Of a stretch of 37,111 nt of DNA, positions 1-8,086 are shown in pieces; within the stretch, counting starts at the first letter, position 1, and each line of letters begins with the position of its first letter. The stretch spans positions 1 to 37,111 of the forward strand of contig JAHHGX010000036.1 in assembly GCA_019359675.1 (NCBI GenBank), in the 5' to 3' direction. Below the pieces are notes generated by a model that saw only the letters and a program-made list of their open reading frames with translations, was not told the origin of the DNA and ran no database searches. The stretch is from Calothrix sp. FI2-JRJ7 (GTDB taxonomy: Bacteria > Cyanobacteriota > Cyanobacteriia > Cyanobacteriales > Nostocaceae). A program made the translations under genes and the position numbers.

Positions 1-151
1 AAGTTGGGGAATTTGAGAAGACACCCAGAGTCGTAAAATGCTTATCCTGCAATATGTCTAGTTCTGCCTTCCATGCTTCCCCTGCCTCAAGAAACCCCCA
101 GCGCGCGACTTGTGTGTACACGGTAGCTTATTAAGGGGGGTTGGGGGGATT
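1..151. other. Flanking sequence downstream of aspS
   Basis: I see no gene, RNA or clear terminator hairpin here. A G-rich stretch (about 135-148) lies just beyond the aspS stop codon. The segment is too short to judge what lies outside the window. Confidence 0.4.
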
Positions 152-1939
152 TTACTGTTTAGGTTTATAAGTTGATGCTACATGCAACTCTTTAAGCTGC
201 TTCGCATCCACACCACTCGGCGCCTCTGTCAATACACATCGTGCTTGCTGTGTTTTAGGGAAGGCAATTACATCACGTATTGATTCTTCGCCAGCGAGTA
301 ACATCACTATTCGGTCTAAACCAAATGCGATACCACCGTGGGGAGGTGTGCCATATTCAAATGCTTCTAGTAAGAAACCAAATTTACCCTGTGCTTCTTC
401 GGGTGAAAGTCCTATGGCTTCAAATACTTGCTCTTGAATATCGCGTTGGTATATACGAAGACTGCCACCTCCAATTTCAAACCCGTTTAATACTAAGTCG
501 TAAGCTTGCGCGCGCGCGGTCTTCAAATCATTAATATCATCAGGGTGCGGCGCCGTGAATGGGTGGTGTAATGCTTCGAGTCGTTTCTCCGAGGCGTTCC
601 ACTCAAACATCGGGAAATCAACAACCCATAATAAATTAATTTTATCAGGGTCGATTAAGTTAAATTCTCTGGCGACAAATTGGCGCAACCTGTCTAATGT
701 TTTATTTACAGTCGGAGCATCACCTGCACCGAAGAGTAATAAGTGACCTGGTTTGGCGCCTGTACGAGTCAGAATTTCTTGTTTTTGCTCTTCTGTGAGG
801 TTGTCTTTAATGGCGCCAATTGTATCAATTTCACCGTTATCACGTACACGAATATACGCTAAACCCTTGGCGCCTGCTTCGCTTGCTTCTCTAAATATAT
901 CTCCACCTGGTTTGATGCGAACATTAGAAATAGCATCGTTACCGTTGGGTATGGGCAATATTTTAACTATGCCACCGTTTTTGATGGCTTCGTTAAAGAC
1001 TTTAAAGCCACTATCTTTGAGAATATCAGAAACGTTAACAAGTTCTAAATCATACCGAGTATCGGGTTTATCACTGCCATACTTATCCATTGCCTCGGCA
1101 TAAGTAATTTGAGGGAAGGGATGCTGTAATTCAATACCTTTTACGGTTTTGAAGATGTGACCAACAAGCTTTTCGTTAAGCTTCATAATTTCTGGTTGCG
1201 ACATGAAACTCATTTCCATGTCTAATTGAGTAAATTCAGGTTGCCTATCTGCACGTAAGTCCTCGTCACGGAAACATCGGGCAATTTGATAATATCTATC
1301 ACACCCCGACACCATCAAAATTTGCTTGAACAACTGGGGTGACTGTGGCAGCGCAAACCATTCTCCAGCGTTTACACGACTTGGGAGAATATAATCACGG
1401 GCACCTTCTGGTGTCGAACGAGTTAAAATTGGGGTTTCCACCTCAATAAACCCTTCATAGTCTTCTAGATAGCGACGCATTGCTTTGACAACTTGATGGC
1501 GCAATTGGATGTTTTTCGCCATTCTTTCGCGTCGCAAGTCTAAATATCTATATCTCAACCGCACTTCTTCGCGTACCGGGTCTGTATCCGCACTCGATAC
1601 TTGGAATGGTAATTGTTTACGAACGCCGTTAAGAAGTGTTATTTTATCGGCGTAAATCTCCACTTCTCCTGTCGGAATACGCTCGTTTAATGATTCGTCA
1701 GGACGTTTCGTGACTCTACCGACTATTTCTACTACGTACTCACTGCGGAGAGCATTCGCGGCATCATATGAATGTGGAGTGCGCTGCGGGTCGCTGACTA
1801 TTTGCACGATGCCGTCGCGGTCGCGTAAATCTAAAAATATTACTCCTCCGTGGTCACGGCGCCTATCTATCCATCCATACAGGGTGACAGTTTTACCAAT
1901 ATGTTCGGAACGGAGTTCGCCGCAATAATGAGTTCGCAT
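152..1939 (-). CDS. aspS: Aspartate--tRNA ligase
   Basis: Cytoplasmic class II aminoacyl-tRNA synthetase that charges tRNA-Asp (or both tRNA-Asp and tRNA-Asn in non-discriminating forms). The 595-aa length fits the bacterial-type enzyme. The N-terminal OB-fold anticodon-binding domain covers about residues 1-105 and includes [21 protein letters not shown]. Class II motif 2 is visible as [19 protein letters not shown], and motif 3 near the C-terminus as [16 protein letters not shown]. The middle (about residues 290-410) is the GAD-type insertion of bacterial AspRS. The ATG at 1939 gives the expected [10 protein letters not shown] start. It stands alone: isrB, on the same strand, is about 290 bases upstream. 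Whether it is discriminating cannot be decided by eye. Confidence 0.97.
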   Translation of the reverse strand: MRTHYCGELRSEHIGKTVTLYGWIDRRRDHGGVIFLDLRDRDGIVQIVSDPQRTPHSYDAANALRSEYVVEIVGRVTKRPDESLNERIPTGEVEIYADKITLLNGVRKQLPFQVSSADTDPVREEVRLRYRYLDLRRERMAKNIQLRHQVVKAMRRYLEDYEGFIEVETPILTRSTPEGARDYILPSRVNAGEWFALPQSPQLFKQILMVSGCDRYYQIARCFRDEDLRADRQPEFTQLDMEMSFMSQPEIMKLNEKLVGHIFKTVKGIELQHPFPQITYAEAMDKYGSDKPDTRYDLELVNVSDILKDSGFKVFNEAIKNGGIVKILPIPNGNDAISNVRIKPGGDIFREASEAGAKGLAYIRVRDNGEIDTIGAIKDNLTEEQKQEILTRTGAKPGHLLLFGAGDAPTVNKTLDRLRQFVAREFNLIDPDKINLLWVVDFPMFEWNASEKRLEALHHPFTAPHPDDINDLKTARAQAYDLVLNGFEIGGGSLRIYQRDIQEQVFEAIGLSPEEAQGKFGFLLEAFEYGTPPHGGIAFGLDRIVMLLAGEESIRDVIAFPKTQQARCVLTEAPSGVDAKQLKELHVASTYKPKQ

Positions 1940-2232
1940 AGGTTACTTTTCTTAACTTCTTTTACTAGAGAATGATTGGATTAACTTTAACCTTGTTCAT
2001 CTTTTTTGCAAAATAGCCCAACCTTAACTGGGTTAAGGAGGTATAGCATTCAAAAAGATACGCGGAGAAAGCGAGACGCGGAGATATATTAGGTAGGGGT
2101 TGAAACTAGATCGAAGCAGAGTAACACAGCAGTCCAAAGGGATATTTAACTCTTAGGACTGGCGCTCCAGACATAGTGCTTAGAGAGACGAACTCCCCGC
2201 ATCTTGTGTCTCTACGCACCATGTCTCTTCGA
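1940..2232. other. Intergenic region between aspS and isrB with short repeats
   Basis: No gene seen. It holds a 7-bp inverted repeat with a 3-base loop (2022-2038, CCTTAAC/GTTAAGG), two copies of ACGCGGAGA (2060-2068 and 2076-2084), an inverted repeat CAGTCC/GGACTG (2130-2135 and 2156-2161), and GATCGAAG (2109-2116) paired with CTTCGATC (2227-2234). The last two lie just beyond the 3' end of isrB and could belong to the right end of that element. It must also contain the aspS promoter, which I could not assign. Confidence 0.4.
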
Positions 2233-3342
2233 TCAAATTTGATGGTTTAATACCATCAAATTCAATAATTTTCTGGTGGATAACACAATTAATCCTGTGT
2301 TACGCCGTAACAACTGGACTTTGTTTTTACTGCAATGACCTAACCGCTCCCAGTTAAAATCAGATACAGAAACTTGTGTTTCGGTGTCACCACTTACCCA
2401 ACCAAAAAAAGTTTTCTTTCCTTTAGTCGCTTTGACATAATCACCTTTTCTAAAACCATGACGGGTTACAGTTCCACCATATTTACGACGTTTCCCACCT
2501 TTTGAAGGAAGCATTAAATGCAGTTGGCGACGCGATACAGGCGGGCGCCTAATTACCGTAAATGGTGCAGGTGTTATTTTGACTTCACCTATCCAGCGCA
2601 TTGATTGACTATCAACCATACTATATTTGATAAAAGCACTACAAGCTAGTGCAACCCCATCTACTGCGTGTGTTGCAGGAATTGCATCACACTTGGAATG
2701 TTTTTGTTTATATAATCCTAATTGCTGCCTTATATTCGCAGTTTGCCAACCTTCAAGCTGTTTAACCTCGGCATACGCATTTAAATTTTCGCACATCCAT
2801 TTTTGACCAACCATTACAGGACTAAAACCTTTATCCCCAGCCGCTTTTACTACTTCGTAAACAATTGTAGTAATTGGATAAATCAGAGATAGTTCTTTAA
2901 TGACTCGCAGTTCTAGTTCACGATTGGCTTTAATGCTTGGCGGTATTTTACGCTTCTTACGGTTATCAAATCGTTTTTCACGATGTGCGCGCAGCTTGAA
3001 AGCTACTTTGCGGTTAATGCGTCTACCTCTACGGCTTCTACGCATCTTACTACGCCTTGACATCCGGTCTTTTACCGTTTGAAAAGGTAATTGTAGATGA
3101 GCCAACCATAAAGTAAACAATTTTGATTGAACACCGACGCCCGTATATAATTTACCTGGGTCTATACCAACCGCAATTGGCTGTGTGTTGGTGGTTCTAG
3201 GACATTCAATTAATTGAATTTGGAAAATGCCGAGGTCGTTACACACAACTTTGGCTTTACCTTCTCTTAACCATCTACGTGCCCTACTTGGTTTTGTTGG
3301 CATTAATGGTAAACCATCCGGTGCTAGTACAGGTACTCGCAT
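2233..3342 (-). CDS. isrB: IsrB-type RNA-guided nuclease (IscB relative without HNH)
   Basis: 369-aa protein of the IscB/IsrB family, often annotated as 'RRXRR' protein. The N-terminal PLMP domain contains LPLMP at residues 11-15. RuvC-I carries GIDPG with Asp61. The arginine-rich bridge helix spans about residues 94-130 (RRSKMRRSRRGRRINRK). RuvC-II has Glu163 in IVYEVVKA and RuvC-III has His225 and Asp228 in ATHAVDG. Only about 60 residues separate RuvC-II from RuvC-III, so there is no room for an HNH domain; this is what separates IsrB from IscB. The basic C-terminal part (about 245-350) would be the target-motif-interacting region. Characterised IsrB proteins nick DNA under omega RNA guidance; activity here is inferred. 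All RuvC acidic residues are present, so it looks intact. No tnpA is nearby, so it cannot move on its own. Confidence 0.88.
   Translation of the reverse strand: MRVPVLAPDGLPLMPTKPSRARRWLREGKAKVVCNDLGIFQIQLIECPRTTNTQPIAVGIDPGKLYTGVGVQSKLFTLWLAHLQLPFQTVKDRMSRRSKMRRSRRGRRINRKVAFKLRAHREKRFDNRKKRKIPPSIKANRELELRVIKELSLIYPITTIVYEVVKAAGDKGFSPVMVGQKWMCENLNAYAEVKQLEGWQTANIRQQLGLYKQKHSKCDAIPATHAVDGVALACSAFIKYSMVDSQSMRWIGEVKITPAPFTVIRRPPVSRRQLHLMLPSKGGKRRKYGGTVTRHGFRKGDYVKATKGKKTFFGWVSGDTETQVSVSDFNWERLGHCSKNKVQLLRRNTGLIVLSTRKLLNLMVLNHQI
2236..2262. repeat. Perfect 10-bp inverted repeat inside the 3' end of isrB
   Basis: AATTTGATGG (2236-2245), a 7-base loop, then CCATCAAATT (2253-2262). It covers the last codons of isrB. 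It could be a 3' hairpin of the transcript or a subterminal palindrome of an IS200/IS605-type right end. No T-run follows on the minus strand, so I do not call it a terminator. Confidence 0.6.
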
Positions 3343-3604
3343 AAAGAGATAATCCTTCGAGTATAGTTAATAGTCCCCTTGCCCAACGCGGTTATGATGT
3401 CTTGGCTTTACCCAACGCCATTAATAAGATGGCTTAAATTTAATCCGAACTAGGGAAGAATCCGGTAGTTTTTGCACGCACCGCGTCTCGGTGGGCTATT
3501 CAACACTTACGTTGTAAGACTTATCTCTTACAATCCCTGCCTGGTGAAACAGGTAGGGTAGCTGAATATCTAGCATCACAAGTTAATTGTAGTAATTTCA
3601 GCTA
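3343..3604 (-). ncRNA. Candidate omega RNA of the isrB element
   Basis: IscB and IsrB proteins use an omega RNA encoded directly upstream of their ORF, with the guide at its 5' end. This region is upstream of isrB on the same strand and has the expected size (200-300 nt). Visible stems, in plus coordinates: 3535-3558 (9 bp with one mismatch, CCCTGCCTG/CAGGTAGGG), 3512-3533 (perfect 8 bp, TTGTAAGA/TCTTACAA), 3479-3493 (perfect 5 bp, CACCG/CGGTG), 3448-3470 (AACTA/TAGTT with inner GGA/TCC), and 3417-3433 (perfect 5 bp, GCCAT/ATGGC). An outer inverted repeat TAGCTGAA/TTCAGCTA (3559-3566 and 3597-3604) may mark the left end or the 5' stem. The exact 5' end and guide are not determined. Confidence 0.65.
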
Positions 3605-3685
3605 TAGAAAAATCAAAAATTTCATTTGTCAAGATTTTATGGTTAAATTTGTCAGCGATTACACTAAATGCTTACTTAAATTTTT

Positions 3686-4438
3686 ATGCAAACTGACCCC
3701 AATAACCTACCACAGCCAGATTTAACCCCACCTGACACTATCTCACAACAACAATTTTTGATACCACGCGACAGGCGCCGTAAATTTTTTTGGACGTATG
3801 TACTCATGACCATAGTCGGGTGGGTTGTCGGTGGCATCGCTAGCATCGCTATTGAGAGAGTTATAAACGAACAATTTATAGTTAAAGCTACTCCCGAAGT
3901 TCAAACACTTTGGTTCACCTGGGGAACTTATGTCAGCTTAACTGTCTTTGCCCTCATTTTTGGCGCCGACCAAGCACTTGTAGTACGGCGTTACATTTCT
4001 GGATGGTGGTGGTTACTAGCTACAAGCTTTGGCTGGTTAACTGCAATTAAAGTTTCTAACGTCTGGCGAGAGTACATCGAAACATTCGGAGCCTCTCTAA
4101 ACCGTGAATTAACACCCGAAGAAATTATTATTCTAACTATAGCCTCTACTGCTGCCTTCATTTTCTCCGCCATCTGGATAAGTTTTTTCCAATGGGTAGT
4201 ATTGCGACGCTACACCAAACAATCTTGGTGGTGGAACTTTATTAACTCTTTGGCATTTGCTCTCATCAGTTTTTTGGTATGGTTACTATCTCTAGCTCAA
4301 GATTCTATTCCAGAGGTTTACCGCGATTTAGTATTGTATTTGTGCGAACAAGGACTCACAGCACTAATTATTGGAATTATTCCCGCAATTGGTTTTTGTC
4401 GTCTATTTGCACGTGGAATACAAGCGGTCAAGGAATAA
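3686..4438 (+). CDS. Polytopic membrane protein with a duplicated RRY-WWW motif
   Basis: 250-aa integral membrane protein of unknown function. About six hydrophobic segments are visible, near residues 36-56, 78-97, 106-123, 146-170, 187-204 and 222-240. The N-terminal 30 residues are Pro/Gln-rich and probably cytoplasmic. A motif is repeated: ALVVRRYISGWWWL (97-110) and WVVLRRYTKQSWWW (170-183), so the protein looks like an internal duplication of a three-helix unit. The motif resembles a widespread cyanobacterial membrane-protein family without assigned function. No good ribosome-binding site precedes the ATG at 3686. ptrB starts 20 bases downstream on the same strand, so they may be co-transcribed. 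Confidence 0.8.
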   Translation: MQTDPNNLPQPDLTPPDTISQQQFLIPRDRRRKFFWTYVLMTIVGWVVGGIASIAIERVINEQFIVKATPEVQTLWFTWGTYVSLTVFALIFGADQALVVRRYISGWWWLLATSFGWLTAIKVSNVWREYIETFGASLNRELTPEEIIILTIASTAAFIFSAIWISFFQWVVLRRYTKQSWWWNFINSLAFALISFLVWLLSLAQDSIPEVYRDLVLYLCEQGLTALIIGIIPAIGFCRLFARGIQAVKE

Positions 4439-4458
4439 ACGTTATTAGGAAGCTTATA

Positions 4459-6534
4459 ATGCACGATAATATGACGCAAAATCAATCGACTCCACCTGTT
4501 GCTCAAAAACAGCCACATGTTCTAGAGTTACATGGCGACCGTCGCATCGACAATTATTTTTGGATGCGTGATATCGAGAACCCTCAAATAACTGCTTACC
4601 TCGAAGCTGAAAATAAGTACACTGAAGAGGCAATGAAGTCAACTACTGACTTACAGCAGCAGTTATATGACGAAATTCTTTCTCGCATCAAAGAAACTGA
4701 TTTATCTGTACCAGTTCGCAAAGATAATTATTATTATTACTCTCGTACCGAAGAAGGTAAAGCCTATGCTATTCATTGTCGCAAACAAGGCAGTTTAGAG
4801 GCGCCTGAAGAAATTTTACTCGATGAAAACGAACTTGCAGAAGGGCAAGAGTATTTTAACGTCGGAGTTTTTCAAATTAGCCCTAATCATGAAATACTTG
4901 CGTATGCTGTTGACAACAATGGTTCGGAAAGATACACAATTTATTTCTTAGATTTAAAAACATTTAAGTTATATTCAGAGACTATATCCGACACATATTA
5001 TTCTTTTGCGTGGGCAAATGATAATCAAACAGTTTTTTATACACAAGTTGATGAAGCCAACCGTCCTTTTAAGTTGTTCCGTCACCAATTAGGAAAACCA
5101 CAAAAAGAAGACGTTTTAATTTACCATGAACCGGATGATTCCTACTTTTTATCTGTAGGTAAAACTCGTAGCGAAGCTTACATCGTTATGAGTTTGGGCA
5201 GTCAAGTTACCTCCGAAGCTCATTTCGTCGATGCGAATAACCCAACAGGCGCCTTTCAAATAGTAAACTCGCGCGTTCAAGGTGTAGAATACGAAATCGA
5301 GCATCATGGTAATTACTTTTACATTGTTACCAACGATAAGGCAATCAACTTTAAATTAATGAAAGCTCCGGTTGCTTCACCATCACAGCAAAACTGGGAA
5401 ACTGTAATACCCCATCGTGAAGATATCATGCTGTCGGGTGTCAGCTTGTTTGCTAAACACTTGGTAATTTATGAGCGTGTCAATGGCTTACCTTGTGCAA
5501 CCGTTCAAAACTTAGAAACGAATAAATCCCAAAATATCACTTTTCCCGAACCGACATACGGATTCTTTGAAGGCAGCAATCCAGAATTCAACACCAATAT
5601 TCTACGCTTTACTTATACCTCATTAATCACGCCTCCATCTGTATTTGACTATGACATGGAGACAAACGCGCGGGAATTGAAAAAAGAAACTGAAGTTTTG
5701 GGTGGATACGATAAAACTCAATACGAAAGCGAAATGCTTATAGCTACCGCTAAAGATGGCGCCAAAATTCCCATATCTATCATTTATAAAAAAAGTACAG
5801 CTAATAAAGGTACAGTCAAAAATGGACAAAATCCATTATTCTTAACAGGGTATGGTTCCTATGGCTATCCATATCCAGCAACATTTTCATCAAGCCGCTT
5901 ACCCTTATTAGAGCGTGGCTTTGTTTTTGCAATTGCTCACATTCGTGGTGGTGGAGAATTTGGACGTAAATGGTACGAAAGCGGCAAGTTCCTAAACAAG
6001 AAAAATACCTTTACTGACTTTATCACCTGCGCTGAATATTTAATCGAGCAAAAATGGACATCTGAGCAACACCTAGCTATTTCTGGTGGTAGCGCAGGTG
6101 GACTACTAATGGGCGCCGTCATTAACATGCGTCCCGACCTTTTCAAAGTAGTCGTTGCTGATGTACCCTTTGTAGACGTAGTAACAACAATCGCCGACAC
6201 ATCACTACCTTTATCAGCTATCGAATGGGATGAATGGGGCAACCCTAACGAAAAAGTTTACTACGACTATATGAAATCTTACTCCCCTTACGACAACGTG
6301 GAGGCAAAAGATTATCCCCACTTACTTATTACAGCAGGTTTAAACGACCCGCGCGTTAAATATTGGGAACCAGCAAAATGGACGGCAAAACTACGAGAAC
6401 TTAAAACCGACAAAAATATTCTCCTGCTCAAAACAAATATGGGTGCAGGACATGGTGGCGCCTCGGGACGTTATGAAAGTTTAAAAGAGTTAGCGTTTGA
6501 ATATGCTTTTGTTCTCACCTGGCTAAAAAATTAG
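4459..6534 (+). CDS. ptrB: Oligopeptidase B (S9A serine peptidase)
   Basis: 691-aa prolyl-oligopeptidase-family enzyme that cuts short peptides after Arg or Lys; normally cytoplasmic. The N-terminal seven-bladed propeller covers about residues 75-420 and the C-terminal alpha/beta hydrolase about 425-691. The catalytic triad is visible: Ser545 in GGSAGG, Asp630 in LNDPRV and His665 in GAGHGG. The N-terminus has the family motif HGDRRIDNYFWMRD. I chose the ATG at 4459 because an AGGA lies about 8 bases upstream and the length then fits the family (about 690 aa). The frame stays open upstream to 4279, but that part overlaps the preceding membrane protein gene. Confidence 0.93.
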   Translation: MHDNMTQNQSTPPVAQKQPHVLELHGDRRIDNYFWMRDIENPQITAYLEAENKYTEEAMKSTTDLQQQLYDEILSRIKETDLSVPVRKDNYYYYSRTEEGKAYAIHCRKQGSLEAPEEILLDENELAEGQEYFNVGVFQISPNHEILAYAVDNNGSERYTIYFLDLKTFKLYSETISDTYYSFAWANDNQTVFYTQVDEANRPFKLFRHQLGKPQKEDVLIYHEPDDSYFLSVGKTRSEAYIVMSLGSQVTSEAHFVDANNPTGAFQIVNSRVQGVEYEIEHHGNYFYIVTNDKAINFKLMKAPVASPSQQNWETVIPHREDIMLSGVSLFAKHLVIYERVNGLPCATVQNLETNKSQNITFPEPTYGFFEGSNPEFNTNILRFTYTSLITPPSVFDYDMETNARELKKETEVLGGYDKTQYESEMLIATAKDGAKIPISIIYKKSTANKGTVKNGQNPLFLTGYGSYGYPYPATFSSSRLPLLERGFVFAIAHIRGGGEFGRKWYESGKFLNKKNTFTDFITCAEYLIEQKWTSEQHLAISGGSAGGLLMGAVINMRPDLFKVVVADVPFVDVVTTIADTSLPLSAIEWDEWGNPNEKVYYDYMKSYSPYDNVEAKDYPHLLITAGLNDPRVKYWEPAKWTAKLRELKTDKNILLLKTNMGAGHGGASGRYESLKELAFEYAFVLTWLKN

Positions 6535-6714
6535 TCAGTTCCACCCCAACTCCAAATCGCAGCAGGTTTTCCATCAAACGTTGTAATTCCTGCTGAAGCT
6601 ACACATTTTGCAAATTGAGGCTTGAGTGTACCTACCCAGGTAACGCTAAATTGGTTATTTGCCAATATTGAAACATTCGTTGCAATGACGCCTAAATTTG
6701 CCTTGCCATCAAAT
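6531..6714 (-). pseudogene. Decayed 3' fragment of an unidentified gene
   Basis: An open stretch of about 60 codons on the minus strand, ending in TAA at 6531-6533 (overlapping the ptrB stop) and bounded upstream by an in-frame TGA just past 6714. The translation reads like real protein: it contains NVSILANNQFSVTWVGTLK and ends PAAIWSWGGTD. No start codon is visible. It is most likely the C-terminal remnant of an exported or surface protein whose 5' part has been lost. I do not recognise the family. Confidence 0.45.
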
Positions 6715-6858
6715 CACAATAAGTTTCTATTTCATGATACCGATTTTTTACATCTATTGTAGATATTGCTGAAATTAAATCATATTTCTGACTTTGCTAC
6801 ATGTAGCATTGTAAAAATTCGATTTATCTGATCTTTCGCTCTGTGCTTTAAGGTTCGT

Positions 6859-6975
6859 AGGACTTACGCTGCATAAACCTGGTTTCTAGGCATTCATTGT
6901 CGCAGACAAATCGTCATTTTTATTACATGTTATCAACGTATATTCCAGGTTTCTAGGTTTTCATGCGTAAGTCCT
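6859..6975. mobile_element. 117-bp MITE with 11-bp terminal inverted repeats and 7-bp target duplication
   Basis: The ends are AGGACTTACGC (6859-6869) and its exact complement GCGTAAGTCCT (6965-6975). Immediately outside, GGTTCGT is repeated exactly (6852-6858 and 6976-6982), a classic target-site duplication. Inside, GGTTTCTAGG occurs twice as a direct repeat (6881-6890 and 6948-6957). It has no coding capacity, so it would need a transposase in trans. The terminal sequence resembles a dispersed 'GGACTTACGCA' repeat I recall from Nostoc-type genomes. Confidence 0.75.
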
Positions 6976-7209
6976 GGTTCGTTACCTGAATATCTTGCCT
7001 AATGCATAAAAAGTTATATATTAATCACAAATAATTACAAAGTTACAAAAAATTAACTGTAACAAAAGCATTCTAAGAAATTGCCGACAGGCGTTAAAGT
7101 ATTAAATAGTTAAGTTGGAACCTTATAGTGATTAAAAAACTCTTAATAACTAAATTGTTTAAATAAAAAACAATAATGAAAATTGATTTACATATTTGGA
7201 ACTATACAT

Positions 7210-8013
7210 ATGTTTATATTTAATACATACTCATTACCGCCATCAGCTAATACAACACATACGCTAGTTTTAGTCAATACAGAAAAATATTTATCTAAAA
7301 AAGTACAAAATATTACACAAAAACCAGCGACTAATAGAACATCACAGAGTCGAGAAATAATTGATGACGCGCAGCTACAATCGTTAAAGAGACAGCTTTT
7401 CAATCAAGTTAACGCATCTTGGGCACAACGAAAAACACTTACTTACGACTTAGTATATAAAGTCTCAATGGATACTGGTGGAGAAATAATTGCTTACGAA
7501 CCAGTAAATCAAATTGCACGTAATCAAATTGGCAAAACTCCTTTACCCAAATTAATTTCCGACCCTTTAGACTCTGTTTCAGAGACAAAGCAACCCTTTG
7601 GAAGTTTCCGTGTTGTGTTTCGTAAATCAGGAGTACTAGAAATTAGTCCGTGGAGAGGGTTTCGCACAACTCCCGATGTTATAGGTGATAAAATTACCAA
7701 TCCTAGACAGCTAAGAAGACTACAACGACAACTAACAAGTACGTTACGTCAAAATTGGGAAGGTAAAACAACGGCAAAGCAAGATTTAAAGTATCGCGTC
7801 GCTGTAAACAAAAATGGTGTAGTCGCTGACTACGAACCAATTAACCAAGTCGCATACGACCATTTCCGCGAAACACCTTTACCTCTGATATTCCAAGAAC
7901 TTCACGGTTCCAACATCGCCGCCCCCAAAGATAAAGAACCGTTAGCGCATTTTCGCGTCGTCTTTAAACGCGACGGTTCATTACAAATTACACCCTGGCG
8001 AAAATTACGTTAG
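7210..8013 (+). CDS. Protein with two tandem copies of an unidentified ~95-residue domain
   Basis: 267 aa from the ATG at 7210 (an in-frame TTG at 7183 would add 9 residues; neither has a clear ribosome-binding site). Two homologous halves are visible. Counting from 7210, repeat 1 runs from about residue 58 (QLQSLKRQLFNQVNASW) to about 157 (LEISPWRGF), and repeat 2 from about 170 (QLRRLQRQLTSTLRQNW) to the C-terminus (LQITPWRKLR). Each half shares a YxV-NxxGxxxxYEPxNQxA segment, a TPLP motif and a FRVVFxxxGxLxIxPWR ending. No membrane segment or signal peptide is convincing. I do not recognise the domain; the context (MITE upstream, convergent ldcA downstream) gives no functional hint. Confidence 0.75.
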   Translation: MFIFNTYSLPPSANTTHTLVLVNTEKYLSKKVQNITQKPATNRTSQSREIIDDAQLQSLKRQLFNQVNASWAQRKTLTYDLVYKVSMDTGGEIIAYEPVNQIARNQIGKTPLPKLISDPLDSVSETKQPFGSFRVVFRKSGVLEISPWRGFRTTPDVIGDKITNPRQLRRLQRQLTSTLRQNWEGKTTAKQDLKYRVAVNKNGVVADYEPINQVAYDHFRETPLPLIFQELHGSNIAAPKDKEPLAHFRVVFKRDGSLQITPWRKLR

Positions 8014-8020
8014 GAGGTAG

Positions 8021-8079
8021 GGTGCGTGACGCCATAACAATCGCAAAGTAAAACTAATGAACTAGTAGCGTCACGCACC
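8021..8079. repeat. 12-bp inverted repeat between convergent genes
   Basis: GGTGCGTGACGC (8021-8032) and GCGTCACGCACC (8068-8079) flank a 35-base AT-rich centre. It sits between two convergent genes and could act as a shared transcription end. The sequence type (GGTGCGT...ACGCACC) also resembles dispersed repeats of cyanobacterial genomes, so it may be a small non-coding repeat element. Confidence 0.6.
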
Positions 8080-8086
8080 TTACGAG

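Noticed and set aside
2022-2038. Hairpin upstream of aspS as a terminator
   Set aside because: The 7-bp stem is perfect but no T-run follows on either strand.
4279-4458. 60-codon N-terminal extension of ptrB
   Set aside because: It overlaps the upstream membrane protein gene, does not look like oligopeptidase sequence, and the ATG at 4459 has a good ribosome-binding site and gives the family length.
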